Shown here: in pieces, positions 19,480-29,445 of the stretch
How the letters are laid out: each line of letters starts with the position of its first letter
How positions within the stretch are numbered: the first letter of the stretch is position 1
Assembly: GCA_003278955.1 (NCBI GenBank)
Contig: QCCB01000004.1
Location: forward strand, 1-64,000
Origin: Prochlorococcus sp. AG-347-K10
Lineage (GTDB): Bacteria > Cyanobacteriota > Cyanobacteriia > PCC-6307 > Cyanobiaceae
DNA: 64,000 bases
Direction: 5' to 3'
Notes under the pieces: model-generated
What the model was told of the DNA's origin: nothing
The model's database searches: none
Seen by the model: only the letters and a program-made list of their open reading frames with translations
Position numbers and translations under genes: made by a program

Positions 19480-21557
19480 TGAAAGGCCAGACTGATGTTT
19501 TTATTAATAGAGAATTAAGTTGGATTGAATTCAATAAAAGAGTACTCCTTACTGGTATGGAAAAGGAGTACAAAATTCTAGATAAAGTAAAATTTTGTTC
19601 AATTTTTAGTAATAATCTTGATGAGTTTTTTATGGTAAGAGTAGCTTCATTAAAGGCTCAAGTTGAAGCAGAAATTACTAAAAAAAGTATTGACGGACTT
19701 ACCCCTAAAGAGCAATTAAAAAAAATCAATAAAGAAATAAAAAAGTTGACTATTCTCCAAGAAAACTATGTAAATAATGAATTAAAAAATGAATTAAAAG
19801 AAAAAGGTGTAATTTTAAAAAAATATAAGGACCTAAGTGAAAATCAAAGAAATTGGTGTAATAACTTCTTTACAACATCTATTTTCCCTTTATTAACTCC
19901 ATTAGTTGTTGACCCGGCACATCCATTTCCTTTTATAAGTAATTTAAGTCTAAATTTAGCAGCTTTAATAAAGGATGAGGAGGATTCTAAAAATCAGTTT
20001 GTCAGAGTAAAAATACCAACAAAAAATATCCCCCGATTTATACGAATTCCCAATGAAATTACTCAACTTAGTGATGAAAATTCTCACTATTTCATAAGTG
20101 TTGAAGATTTAATTGGGAATAATATAAATACTTTATTTAACGGAATGGAATGTATAAATTACTCTTTTTTTAGAGTGACAAGAGATGCAGATTTAGAATT
20201 AAAAGAACTTGAAGCTGATGATCTACTTTTAGCTGTTGAACAAAGTTTGCAAAAAAGAAGATTAGGTGGAGACGTAGTTAGATTAGAAGTGGAGTCAGAT
20301 ATGCCAGAAAATATTCTAAAGTTACTTATTGAAAGTATCTCAATACAGAAAGAATATATATACTTTTGCAAAAGTTTATTAGGCCTAGACGATTTAAATC
20401 AGCTTACAAAAATTGATAGAGATGATTTAAAAGAAAATCTATTAATTGGGAAAACTCACCCAGAATTAAAACATTTAGATTTGCCTTCAAACAAAAACCT
20501 TAATACTATTTTCAAGATACTTAGAAAAAAAAATATTCTGCTTCATCATCCCTATGACTTATTTAAAACTTCAGTTGAAGAATTTATAAACAGAGCAGCT
20601 GATGATCCACTTGTAATGGCTATAAAAATTACTTTATATCGAGTTTCCCAAGATTCGCCTATCATTGCAGCTTTAATGAGAGCTGCAGAGAATGGGAAAG
20701 AAGTAATGACTCTTGTTGAACTAAAAGCAAGATTTGATGAAGACAATAATATTCAATGGGCAAAGCAACTTGAGCAAGCTGGAATTCATGTTGTATATGG
20801 AATCATCGGATTTAAAACACATACAAAAATTGCCCTAATAGTAAGAAAAGAGAAAGGACGATTAAGGAATTATTTCCATATTGGAACAGGAAATTATAAC
20901 TCTAATACTTCAAAGTTTTATACAGATTTAGGATTACTTTCAACGGATCCTGATATTGCATCTGATTTACTTGAGTTATTTAACTACTTATCTGGTTTTT
21001 CTAAACAAAAAAGTTATCAAAAGTTATTAGTTTCTCCCTCATCGATGAGGGAGAAATTTATATTACTGATAAAGAGAGAAATTAAAAATGCAGAGGAAGG
21101 CAAAAAAGCCGAAATAATCGCAAAAATGAATTCTTTAGTAGACCCAGAAATAATTAAACTTCTTTATTTAGCTTCAGACTCAGGTGTAAAAATTAGCCTT
21201 ATCATAAGAGGTATTTGTTGCTTATATCCTCAAAGAAAAAATTTAAGTGAAAATATTAAAGTTATAAGCATTATTGGCCATTTTCTTGAACACTCAAGAA
21301 TTTTTTGGTTTTGTAATAACGGGGATAATGAGGTTTTTATAGGGAGTGCAGATTGGATGAGAAGAAATCTTGATAGAAGAATAGAAGCTGTTACTCCTAT
21401 AGAGGATTATGAATTGAAATCTAAAATATACACGCTTTTGCAAACTTACATTAAAGATAATTACTTTTCTTGGATAATGAAAGATGATGGTTCATATTCG
21501 AAATATGAATTAGATTCATCGCATAATCGTTCGCAAATTGACCTCATAGAAAAATAA
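19479..21557 (+). CDS. ppk: polyphosphate kinase 1
   Basis: A 692-residue PPK1, which makes polyphosphate from ATP reversibly. Family landmarks: the N-terminal NRELSWIEFNKRVL, NNLDEFFMVRVASLKAQ, a PLLTPLVVDPAHPFPFISNLSLNLA segment, VELKARFDEDNNIQWAKQLEQAGIHVVYG with the catalytic region, KTHTKIALI and YFHIGTGNYN around the phosphorylated histidine, and GSADWMRRNLDRRIE near the end. Length is normal. It overlaps the upstream MFS gene by 1 base, so the pair is likely co-transcribed. Confidence 0.97.
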   Translation: MKGQTDVFINRELSWIEFNKRVLLTGMEKEYKILDKVKFCSIFSNNLDEFFMVRVASLKAQVEAEITKKSIDGLTPKEQLKKINKEIKKLTILQENYVNNELKNELKEKGVILKKYKDLSENQRNWCNNFFTTSIFPLLTPLVVDPAHPFPFISNLSLNLAALIKDEEDSKNQFVRVKIPTKNIPRFIRIPNEITQLSDENSHYFISVEDLIGNNINTLFNGMECINYSFFRVTRDADLELKELEADDLLLAVEQSLQKRRLGGDVVRLEVESDMPENILKLLIESISIQKEYIYFCKSLLGLDDLNQLTKIDRDDLKENLLIGKTHPELKHLDLPSNKNLNTIFKILRKKNILLHHPYDLFKTSVEEFINRAADDPLVMAIKITLYRVSQDSPIIAALMRAAENGKEVMTLVELKARFDEDNNIQWAKQLEQAGIHVVYGIIGFKTHTKIALIVRKEKGRLRNYFHIGTGNYNSNTSKFYTDLGLLSTDPDIASDLLELFNYLSGFSKQKSYQKLLVSPSSMREKFILLIKREIKNAEEGKKAEIIAKMNSLVDPEIIKLLYLASDSGVKISLIIRGICCLYPQRKNLSENIKVISIIGHFLEHSRIFWFCNNGDNEVFIGSADWMRRNLDRRIEAVTPIEDYELKSKIYTLLQTYIKDNYFSWIMKDDGSYSKYELDSSHNRSQIDLIEK

Positions 21558-21766
21558 AATTAATATTGATTTTTACAACATTTAAAAAAAATACTTAATA
21601 TTTTAAATTTTTTTTATTTTTTATAAAATCATCTCATACCAATGGATTTCAAGAAATAAGCTTTTAAAATAAAATTTTTGTCTTTAAAATTTCAACGTAA
21701 AAGTAGTTTTTATTTCAATTTCAGTGCTAGCTTTTTAAAAAATCCATTATTTAGGAGGCCAGGGTG
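21558..21766. other. 209-bp AT-rich leader between ppk and the sigma factor gene
   Basis: The stretch holds no supported gene. It is strongly AT-rich and ends with AGGAGG at 21753-21758, a near-ideal Shine-Dalgarno sequence 8 nt before the ATG at 21767. The length suggests the sigma factor gene has its own promoter here, but I cannot single out -35 and -10 elements with confidence. Confidence 0.5.
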
Positions 21767-22786
21767 ATGGGGATCCCTCTGGAATCTGCGAAAAGCTCTT
21801 CAGATAATAATTTTGATGAGCCAAGATTACCAAACACTGCGGGCAAGTCTCGCAAATCGAAATCCAGTCTTACGGCAAAACAAAGCCAAAAAAAATCAGG
21901 AAGACTCGCTTCAGATTCTATTGGCTATTACTTAAGTAGCATAGGAAGAGTACCTCTTTTGACTCCAGCAGAGGAAATAGAGTTAGCTCATCATGTTCAG
22001 AACATGAAAAAGTTGTTACAAATTCCTGAAAATGATAGAACACAACGAAATCTTTATCAAATTAAGATTGGCAAAAGAGCAAGAGATAGAATGATGGCAG
22101 CTAATCTAAGGCTCGTTGTATCGGTTGCAAAAAAATACCAAAACCAAGGGCTTGAATTATTAGATCTTGTCCAGGAAGGAGCTATTGGCCTTGAAAGAGC
22201 TGTAGATAAATTTGATCCTGCTATGGGATATAAATTCTCAACTTATGCTTACTGGTGGATTAGGCAAGGAATGACGAGGGCGATTGATAACAGTGCTAGA
22301 ACCATCCGTTTGCCTATTCACATAAGTGAAAAACTGTCCAAAATGAGAAGAGTCTCTAGAGAATTATCACATAAATTTGGCAGGCAACCTACAAGATTGG
22401 AAATGGCAACTGAGATGGGAATTGATCAAAAAGATTTAGAAGATTTAATTTCTCAAAGTGCTCCTTGCGCCTCCCTAGATGCACATGCAAGAGGGGAAGA
22501 AGACAGAAGTACTCTTGGTGAACTCATACCTGATCCAAACTGTGAAGAACCCATGGAGGGTATGGATAGAACTATTCAAAAAGAGCATTTAGGAACTTGG
22601 CTTTCTCAATTAAATGAAAGAGAGCAAAAAATCATGAAGCTCAGATTCGGGCTAGATGGTGAAGAACCATTAACACTAGCAGAAATAGGAAGACAAATTA
22701 ATGTTTCACGAGAAAGAGTGAGGCAACTAGAAGCTAAAGCAATATTAAAGCTTCGAGTAATGACAACTCATCAAAAAGCAGCTTAA
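21767..22786 (+). CDS. group 2 (RpoD-like) RNA polymerase sigma factor
   Basis: About 339 residues from the ATG at 21767, chosen because AGGAGG lies 8 nt upstream. The N-terminus is a ~50-residue Ser/Lys-rich segment without region 1.1. Then come region 1.2 (SIGYYLSSIGRVPLLTPAEEIELAHHV), region 2 (DLVQEGAIGLERAVDKFDPAMGYKFSTYAYWWIRQGM), region 3 (a HISEKLSKMRRVSREL stretch), and region 4 with an HTH (LAEIGRQINVSRERVRQLEAKA). This is the layout of the cyanobacterial group 2 sigma factors, which recognise sigma-70-type promoters in stress and light responses. Which paralogue it is cannot be decided here. Confidence 0.93.
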   Translation: MGIPLESAKSSSDNNFDEPRLPNTAGKSRKSKSSLTAKQSQKKSGRLASDSIGYYLSSIGRVPLLTPAEEIELAHHVQNMKKLLQIPENDRTQRNLYQIKIGKRARDRMMAANLRLVVSVAKKYQNQGLELLDLVQEGAIGLERAVDKFDPAMGYKFSTYAYWWIRQGMTRAIDNSARTIRLPIHISEKLSKMRRVSRELSHKFGRQPTRLEMATEMGIDQKDLEDLISQSAPCASLDAHARGEEDRSTLGELIPDPNCEEPMEGMDRTIQKEHLGTWLSQLNEREQKIMKLRFGLDGEEPLTLAEIGRQINVSRERVRQLEAKAILKLRVMTTHQKAA

Positions 22787-22791
22787 CCAAA

Positions 22792-23433
22792 TTGATAAAA
22801 TTTACTGTAGTTTTATTATATTTATTTTCAATTTTTTTAATATCAATAGTTTTTAAAAAATATAATGAAGATAGCAGAGAAATCGTCAGAAAAATAATAC
22901 ATATTGGAATAGGACCTTTAATACCAATTGCTCAATTTTTAAAAATTAATCAAAACTCTGCTCTAATTTTTACAGGAATTGTTTCATTAATGGTTTTCAT
23001 CAATTACAACTATAAATTATTGCCAACAATTGAGGATGTTGAGAGAAAAAGTTATGGGACATTATTTTATTGTCTAAGTTTATTTATTTTGATTTATCTT
23101 TTCTGGGATAAAGATCCATATGCACTAATTAGTGGATTTTTCATAATGACTTTTGGTGATGGATTAGCTGGATTAATAGGAAAAAGCTTTAACTCAAAGA
23201 GTTGGATTTTTTTTAAACAAAAAAAATCTTTATATGGAACCATGACAATGTTTTTAACAACTTTGATAGTAGTTTGCTCAATAGGATACTCTCAACAAAA
23301 TAGTCTAAATTTAAATTATTTGACAATAGCTTTTATTGCGACTTTGCTCGAACAATTTAGTGTTCTAGGAATAGATAATCTTATTGTTCCAATATCTTCA
23401 GCATTATTTTTTAATTTTTTTATAACTAGCTAA
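22792..23433 (+). CDS. phytol/dolichol kinase-like membrane protein
   Basis: A 213-residue hydrophobic protein with about six membrane segments, starting with TTG at 22792, 5 bp after the sigma factor stop. The pattern REIVRKIIHIGIG near residue 30, EDVERKSYGTLFYCL at mid-length, and a FGDGLAGLIG followed by a KKSLYGTMTMF stretch matches the VTE5/SEC59 polyprenol kinase family, which phosphorylates phytol or dolichol with CTP. In a phototroph, phytol salvage for tocopherol or chlorophyll is the natural guess, but substrate is inferred. The gene ends 8 bp inside the convergent DAHP synthase gene. Confidence 0.8.
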   Translation: MIKFTVVLLYLFSIFLISIVFKKYNEDSREIVRKIIHIGIGPLIPIAQFLKINQNSALIFTGIVSLMVFINYNYKLLPTIEDVERKSYGTLFYCLSLFILIYLFWDKDPYALISGFFIMTFGDGLAGLIGKSFNSKSWIFFKQKKSLYGTMTMFLTTLIVVCSIGYSQQNSLNLNYLTIAFIATLLEQFSVLGIDNLIVPISSALFFNFFITS

Positions 23434-24493
23434 GTGAATCGTATAAAATAGCGATTAATTCTTTTGTTGTTTCTATATCTATACATGCATCTGTAATGCT
23501 TCTGCCAAACTGGAGAGCTTCTTTTTTTAAAAGTTTTTGATTTCCTGCCTTCAAATGACTTTCAAGCATAACTCCTAAAATATTTTTTTCACCATTACGA
23601 ATTTGAGAAGCTACATTTTTTAGCACTTCCGACTGTTTTCGGAAATCTTTATTGGAATTGCCATGACTACAATCAATCATCACTTTATGGGGAAGATTAC
23701 ACTGCCTTAATTCTGCTGAAATTTTTTGTACATGATCACTTTCGAAATTTGGGCCTTTTGAACCGCCCCTTAAAACTATATGTCCATCTGGATTTCCTGT
23801 AGTATTAACTATAGAAGCCATTCCATGTTCATTTACACCTAAGAAGTGATGGGATTTTGAAGCTGACTGCATTGCATTAATTGCAGTAGTAAAAGAACCA
23901 TCCGTTCCATTTTTAAAGCCTATAGGCATTGATAGTCCTGATGCCATTTCTCTATGAGTTTGACTTTCTGTAGTACGCGCACCTATGGCTGTCCAACTTA
24001 TTAAATCGGCAATGTATTGAGGAACAATTGGATCTAACAATTCTGTAGCAGAAGGTATGCCACGAGTTGCTAAATATGAAAGCAAACTTCTTGCTCTTCT
24101 TAAACCAGTATTAATATCATAAGAATCATCTAGATGAGGATCATTTATCAATCCTTTCCAACCAATAGTTGTTCTTGGTTTTTCAAAATATACTCTCATA
24201 ATTATTTCTAATTTATCTCTATACAGTTCTCGGAATTTTTGAATATATTTTGAATATTCCTTTGCCGCCTCAAGATCATGAATTGAACATGGACCCACAA
24301 TGACTAAAAGCTTCTGATCATTATGATGCAAAATATTTTGTATAGATCTTCTTGTTTTAGATACTGTATTAGCAGAGTCGTGATCTAAAGGTATATCATT
24401 ATGTAATCTGCTTGGAGGTATTAATGGCCGTGTTTCAAGAACATGTAAATCTGATGTCTTTTCTAAAGCTGAATTATTTGATGATGTCGTCAT
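23426..24493 (-). CDS. aroF: 3-deoxy-7-phosphoheptulonate (DAHP) synthase, class I
   Basis: A 355-residue enzyme condensing phosphoenolpyruvate and erythrose-4-phosphate, the first shikimate step. Hallmarks are LVIVGPCSIHD, the MRVYFEKPRTTIGWKGLINDP stretch, LRGGSKGPNF and MIDCSHGNSNKD. The length and N-terminal extension match the E. coli AroF/G/H type, so feedback by an aromatic amino acid is likely; which one cannot be read off by eye. AroE is 8 kb away. It overlaps the polyprenol kinase-like gene by 8 bp and is divergent from acnB with 97 bp between. Confidence 0.95.
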   Translation of the reverse strand: MTTSSNNSALEKTSDLHVLETRPLIPPSRLHNDIPLDHDSANTVSKTRRSIQNILHHNDQKLLVIVGPCSIHDLEAAKEYSKYIQKFRELYRDKLEIIMRVYFEKPRTTIGWKGLINDPHLDDSYDINTGLRRARSLLSYLATRGIPSATELLDPIVPQYIADLISWTAIGARTTESQTHREMASGLSMPIGFKNGTDGSFTTAINAMQSASKSHHFLGVNEHGMASIVNTTGNPDGHIVLRGGSKGPNFESDHVQKISAELRQCNLPHKVMIDCSHGNSNKDFRKQSEVLKNVASQIRNGEKNILGVMLESHLKAGNQKLLKKEALQFGRSITDACIDIETTKELIAILYDSLS

Positions 24494-24590
24494 TGATTAA
24501 TTAAGAAGTTTGAATATTTAAAAAAGCATTTATGAATACTCTCCTTTTCAATATTAAAAATAACAATAGATTAGGCATTAAACCTTACTA

Positions 24591-27164
24591 ATGAAGAATT
24601 TGGAAACATTGCTAAAAGATTATGCAGATCATGTAGCTGAAAGAGCTGCCAAAGGTATACCTCCTTTACCTTTAAATGCTGAACAAACAAATTGTATTAC
24701 AAAATTATTAGAACAAGATAGTACTTACGATTCATCTTATTTACTTGATTTACTAATAAATAGAGTACCCCCAGGAGTAGATGAGGCTGCTTACGTAAAA
24801 GCAAGCTGGCTTACGGCTATTGTTAATTCCGAAAAATATTGCAAATCAATAAATCCCGAAAAAGCAATTGAAATACTAGGAACAATGATAGGCGGATACA
24901 ATGTAAATTCTTTGGTTGAAATACTTAAAGGAAAAAATAGTTTACTCGCAAAAAAAGCTGCAGAAGTTTTAAAAAATATTATTCTTGTTTACGACTCGGC
25001 TAATGAAATTTATGAATTATCTCAAAATAATATTTATGCAAGAGAAGTTGTAAATAGTTGGGCAAATGCAGAATGGTTCATAAATAAAAAAGTTCTGGAG
25101 AAAGAGATTACTTGTTTAGTATTTAAAGTTGACGGTGAGACAAACACAGACGACTTATCTCCAGCTGTACATGCAACAACACGCCCGGATATTCCAATGC
25201 ATGCATTAGCTATGTTGGAATTTAAAAAACCTGATGGACTAAAGATTCTTGATAATTTAAAAAAACAAAATTTACCAATAGCTTATGTTGGAGATGTTGT
25301 TGGAACAGGGAGTTCTAGAAAATCTGCTATTAATTCACTCATTTGGCATATAGGAGAAGATATCGCTTTTGTTCCCAACAAAAAAACAGGTGGAATAATA
25401 ATTGGAAGCAAAATAGCTCCAATTTTCTTCAATACTGCACAAGATTCAGGAGCTTTACCTATAGAAGCTGACGTATCTCAAATGAAAACAGGAGATGTTA
25501 TTAAAATATATCCCCATAAAGGCATTATTAAAAAAATTGAAAAAGATTCAAATACTGAAGAATTAATAAGCAAATTCGAGTTGTATCCATCAACTCTTAC
25601 TGATGAAATTCAAGCTGGCGGAAGAATTAATCTTATGATTGGAAGATCTCTTACGGACAAAATTAGAAACAAATTAGATTATCAACCAAGTGAAATATTT
25701 ACTAGACCACAAAATCCAACCGAAAGTAGTGCCGGATTTACTCAAGCTCAAAAAATAGTAGGCAAAGCATGCGGTTTAGATGGAGTTAGGCCAGGAATGA
25801 CCTGTGAGCCAATCATGACAACAGTTGGTAGTCAAGATACTACTGGGCCAATGACTAGAGATGAATTAAAAGAACTAGCTTGTTTAGGATTTACTGCAGA
25901 TTTAGTGATGCAAAGTTTTTGTCATACAGCTGCATATCCTAAACCAGTAGATCTACTTACCCATAAAGAATTACCTGATTTTATATCTCAAAGAGGTGGA
26001 GTAGCTCTTAAGCCTGGAGACGGCATCATTCATAGCTGGCTTAACAGAATGCTTCTCCCTGATACTGTTGGCACAGGTGGAGATAGTCATACAAGATTTC
26101 CTCTTGGCATTTCATTTCCTGGAGGCTCAGGCATTGTTGCATTTGCCGCTGCAATAGGATCAATGCCATTAAATATGCCGGAATCTGTGCTGGTTAAATT
26201 TAAAGGAGAATTATTACCAGGGATTACTCTTAGAGATTTAGTTAATGCAATCCCTCTCTTCGCAATTAAAAAAGAACTTTTAACTGTTGAGAAAGAAAAT
26301 AAGAAAAATATATTCAACGGGAAAATTATGGAAATTGAGGGATTACCAAACCTAAAACTTGAACAAGCTTTTGAACTTACTGATGCTACTGCAGAACGCT
26401 CATGCGCTGGTAGCACAATACTTTTGTCCCAAGAAACTGTTCAAGAATATTTAAAAAGCAATATTTGCCTGCTAGAAAAAATGATCGAGGGCAATTATGA
26501 AGATTCAAAATCGATTTCAAGAAGAATAAATGATATGAAAAATTGGTTAAAAAAACCATCATTAATTCAACCAGATGCAAACGCTCAGTATGAAGAAATC
26601 ATTGAAATTGATTTAGCAAAAGTAAAACAACCTATAGTTGCTTGCCCTAATGATCCAGATAATGTAAAAGAAATCACTGATGTTGCAAATACAAATATTG
26701 ATGAGGTTTTTATAGGTTCTTGCATGACAAATATTGGTCATTACAGGGCAGCTGCAAAAGTTCTTGAAGGAGTACAAAATTTAAAAGCTAAATTATGGAT
26801 TTGTCCACCAACAAAGATGGATGAAGAAACTCTAAAAGCTGAAGGCTACTATAAAATATTCGAAGATTGTGGTGCAAGATTAGAATTGCCAGGCTGTTCT
26901 TTATGCATGGGAAACCAAGCTAGAGTAGATGAAGGTTCTGTAGTGTTTTCTACTAGTACAAGAAATTTTGACAATAGACTTGGCAAAAATGCGCAAGTAT
27001 TTTTAGGTAGTGCAGAATTAGCAGCAGTTTGCGCACTGCTTGGAAAAATCCCTGAAATAGAAGAATATCAGGATATTACTAAAAATAAAATTAATCCATA
27101 TTCAGATGAACTTTACCGCTATCTTCAATTTGATGAAATACACAATTTCAGCTTGACAAAGTAA
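24591..27164 (+). CDS. acnB: aconitate hydratase B
   Basis: An 857-residue AcnB, interconverting citrate and isocitrate. It begins with the HEAT-like N-terminal domain of the B type (about residues 1-150). Then the swivel domain (DGETNTDDLSPAVHATTRPDIP), and the catalytic domains with AGSTILLSQE-type stretches, GGDSHTRFP, and Fe-S cysteines in SFCHTAAYPKP and GSCMTNIGHYRAAAKVL and GCSLCMGNQARV. The order and length separate it from AcnA. It is the cyanobacterial aconitase of the TCA-like pathway toward 2-oxoglutarate for nitrogen assimilation. Confidence 0.97.
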   Translation: MKNLETLLKDYADHVAERAAKGIPPLPLNAEQTNCITKLLEQDSTYDSSYLLDLLINRVPPGVDEAAYVKASWLTAIVNSEKYCKSINPEKAIEILGTMIGGYNVNSLVEILKGKNSLLAKKAAEVLKNIILVYDSANEIYELSQNNIYAREVVNSWANAEWFINKKVLEKEITCLVFKVDGETNTDDLSPAVHATTRPDIPMHALAMLEFKKPDGLKILDNLKKQNLPIAYVGDVVGTGSSRKSAINSLIWHIGEDIAFVPNKKTGGIIIGSKIAPIFFNTAQDSGALPIEADVSQMKTGDVIKIYPHKGIIKKIEKDSNTEELISKFELYPSTLTDEIQAGGRINLMIGRSLTDKIRNKLDYQPSEIFTRPQNPTESSAGFTQAQKIVGKACGLDGVRPGMTCEPIMTTVGSQDTTGPMTRDELKELACLGFTADLVMQSFCHTAAYPKPVDLLTHKELPDFISQRGGVALKPGDGIIHSWLNRMLLPDTVGTGGDSHTRFPLGISFPGGSGIVAFAAAIGSMPLNMPESVLVKFKGELLPGITLRDLVNAIPLFAIKKELLTVEKENKKNIFNGKIMEIEGLPNLKLEQAFELTDATAERSCAGSTILLSQETVQEYLKSNICLLEKMIEGNYEDSKSISRRINDMKNWLKKPSLIQPDANAQYEEIIEIDLAKVKQPIVACPNDPDNVKEITDVANTNIDEVFIGSCMTNIGHYRAAAKVLEGVQNLKAKLWICPPTKMDEETLKAEGYYKIFEDCGARLELPGCSLCMGNQARVDEGSVVFSTSTRNFDNRLGKNAQVFLGSAELAAVCALLGKIPEIEEYQDITKNKINPYSDELYRYLQFDEIHNFSLTK

Positions 27165-27173
27165 TCATGGACA

Positions 27174-28532
27174 ATGCCAAACTTTATAAAAGATAATATT
27201 CAAAAAACAAGTAATAATTCTTCTCGTAGCATCAAAAAATTATTAAAACAAAGATCTTTAGTCGTTGCATTATCGCTCTTATTAACAGGTCTAGGGGCTT
27301 CAATTACAAGCATATCTTTTAAAACTGGAATCTATTTTATTAATAATTGGAGATTAGCATTATTAGACCAATTCCCATCTATTGCGGTCTTACCTATTTT
27401 TGGAGCTCTAGGAGGAGCTATTGCGGGATATTTGATCAAAAATATAGCACCTGCTGCAAAAGGTTCAGGTGTAAGTCAAATCATGGGTTTCTTAAGACAT
27501 AAAAAAGTTCCAATGAATTTAAAAGTAGGATTAGTAAAGCTCATATCGGGAATTATTGCAATTGGTAGTGGATTCCCTTTGGGTCCAGAAGGTCCATCAG
27601 TTCAAATGGGAGGATCCGTAGCTTGGCAAATGGCCAAGTGGCTCAAAGCTCCTACAGCTTTCAGAAGAGTAATAGTAGCCGCAGGTGGTGGTGCTGGAAT
27701 AGCTGCAGTATTTAGCGCTCCATTAGGAGGGTTTATCTATGCAATAGAGGAGTTATTAAACTCTGCTAGACCAGTAATTTTATTATTAGTAGTAATTACA
27801 ACTTTTATTGCAGATTCATCTGCTGATATTATTCAAGCCTTGGGTTTAGATCCTAAAGCAGGAGGCTTTGATTTTAACCTCGGATTTTTGATTCAAAAAG
27901 AATATGACCCATCAGTTTTTTTCTTACCTGTAGATTTGATTTACTTAGTTTTACTAGGAATAATTATTGGAATATTTGCAGAATTGTACAGCAGATATGT
28001 TTTGTTAATGCAAAATCTTGGGAAAAAGTGGTATAAAAATAAATTTGTTTTAAAAATGAGTATCTGTGGGCTCATTTTAGGAAGTATCTACTCTTTTTTA
28101 CCCAGTACATTTCATAATTTAGATGAATTACAGAAAATAATAGCTGAACAAAATACAAGTATTGGAATTGCTTTATTAGCAGTTTTAGTACTATTTATCA
28201 CGACAGGTTTAGCAGCAGCATCCGGAGCTCCTGGAGGATTATTCTATCCAATGCTTACTTTAGGAGGGTCAATCGGACTAATAATGGGGAGCTGGGTAGA
28301 AATTGCTACAGGACATGCACCAAGTACATATATTTTTGCGGGAATGGGAGCTTTCGTAGCAGGATGTTCGCGAACGCCAATAACAGCAATGTTTTTAGCT
28401 TTTGCTTTAACAAAAAATTTATTAATAATGAAACCTGTGTTAATCAGCTGCATTGCCAGTTTCTTGATAGCAAGAGCTTTTAATGAAGAATCAATTTATG
28501 AAAGACAAATACAAATAGAATTAGAAGACTAA
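27174..28532 (+). CDS. ClC-family chloride/proton antiporter
   Basis: A 452-residue integral membrane protein of about a dozen or more hydrophobic segments. ClC signatures are GSGVSQI near residue 97, GPEGPS with the gating Glu139, and the GAPGGLFYPML filter segment. The proton-path glutamates of E. coli ClC-ec1 appear conserved in YAIEELLN as Glu192/Glu193, which favours Cl-/H+ exchange rather than a channel. No CBS domains follow. It starts 9 bp after acnB and ends 10 bp before the stop of purU. A role in ion or pH balance is inference. Confidence 0.92.
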   Translation: MPNFIKDNIQKTSNNSSRSIKKLLKQRSLVVALSLLLTGLGASITSISFKTGIYFINNWRLALLDQFPSIAVLPIFGALGGAIAGYLIKNIAPAAKGSGVSQIMGFLRHKKVPMNLKVGLVKLISGIIAIGSGFPLGPEGPSVQMGGSVAWQMAKWLKAPTAFRRVIVAAGGGAGIAAVFSAPLGGFIYAIEELLNSARPVILLLVVITTFIADSSADIIQALGLDPKAGGFDFNLGFLIQKEYDPSVFFLPVDLIYLVLLGIIIGIFAELYSRYVLLMQNLGKKWYKNKFVLKMSICGLILGSIYSFLPSTFHNLDELQKIIAEQNTSIGIALLAVLVLFITTGLAAASGAPGGLFYPMLTLGGSIGLIMGSWVEIATGHAPSTYIFAGMGAFVAGCSRTPITAMFLAFALTKNLLIMKPVLISCIASFLIARAFNEESIYERQIQIELED

Positions 28533-28542
28533 GAAACTATTT

Positions 28543-29397
28543 TCAATCAAAAACAGCAGTTTTGCTGTTATAGACAAATACTTGATGATTTAGATGTAAT
28601 CTAACTGCTCTTGCTAAAGCTATTCTTTCAATATCTCTCCCTTTTCTAATCAAATCATCAACTTCATCCCTATGACTTACATTAACTGTACATTGCTCTA
28701 TTATAGGTCCTTCATCAAGATCTTCAGTAACATAGTGAGCAGTAGCACCGATTAATTTAACACCTCTCTTCCATGCTCTATGGTATGGTTGCCCGCCCTT
28801 AAATGCAGGTAAGAAAGAATGATGAATATTTATAATTGAAGAAAACTTTTTTAAAAAAGAGTCACTCAAAATTTGCATATATTTGGCTAATACAACAAGA
28901 TCAATGTCATATTCTTTTAGTAAATTTAAAAATTGATCTTCAACAATAGTTTTATCAGTTTTAAAGGTATCAACATGAACAAATTTTGCATTAAAGTCAT
29001 TTGCAATATTTTCAAGATGAGAATGATTTGAAATTATTAAAGGAACTTTCATTTTGAGTTCTCCATTTCTTACTCTCCAAAGTAAATCAATCAAACAATG
29101 ATTTTGTTTACTCACAAAAATAGCAACATTTGGAATTTCATCAGAATAATTTACGTTAAATTGTCCATTTATTTCATCAGCAATTTTTTCAAATTCTTTA
29201 TAAATTTCATCCCTATTAAAAGATTCATTGTTACTATCCCATTCAATTCGACTAAGAAACAAACCTGCATCTTGATCTGTATGATGATCAGAATGTTTTA
29301 TGTTGCCACCGTAATTTGAAATCCAACTTGTAAGTAAACTTACAAGGCCAGGACGATCGGGACAAACAATTTTGAATATAATTGAAGGATGTTCCAA
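28543..29397 (-). CDS. purU: formyltetrahydrofolate deformylase
   Basis: A 284-residue enzyme hydrolysing 10-formyltetrahydrofolate to formate and tetrahydrofolate. An ACT domain (IIFKIVCPDRPGLVSLLTSWI...GGNIKHSDHHTDQDAGLFLSRI) precedes the formyltransferase domain. In the latter are NHSHLENIA, the NIHHSFLPAFKGGQPYHRA segment with catalytic His, and ATAHYVTEDLDEGPII. The start is TTG at 29397; no ATG exists in frame upstream of it before a stop. It may balance one-carbon pools with gcvT and the purine pathway. Confidence 0.95.
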   Translation of the reverse strand: MEHPSIIFKIVCPDRPGLVSLLTSWISNYGGNIKHSDHHTDQDAGLFLSRIEWDSNNESFNRDEIYKEFEKIADEINGQFNVNYSDEIPNVAIFVSKQNHCLIDLLWRVRNGELKMKVPLIISNHSHLENIANDFNAKFVHVDTFKTDKTIVEDQFLNLLKEYDIDLVVLAKYMQILSDSFLKKFSSIINIHHSFLPAFKGGQPYHRAWKRGVKLIGATAHYVTEDLDEGPIIEQCTVNVSHRDEVDDLIRKGRDIERIALARAVRLHLNHQVFVYNSKTAVFD

Positions 29398-29445
29398 AAA
29401 ATCTTTAACTATTAAGTCAAATAAGCAAGTATATCTAATATATCA

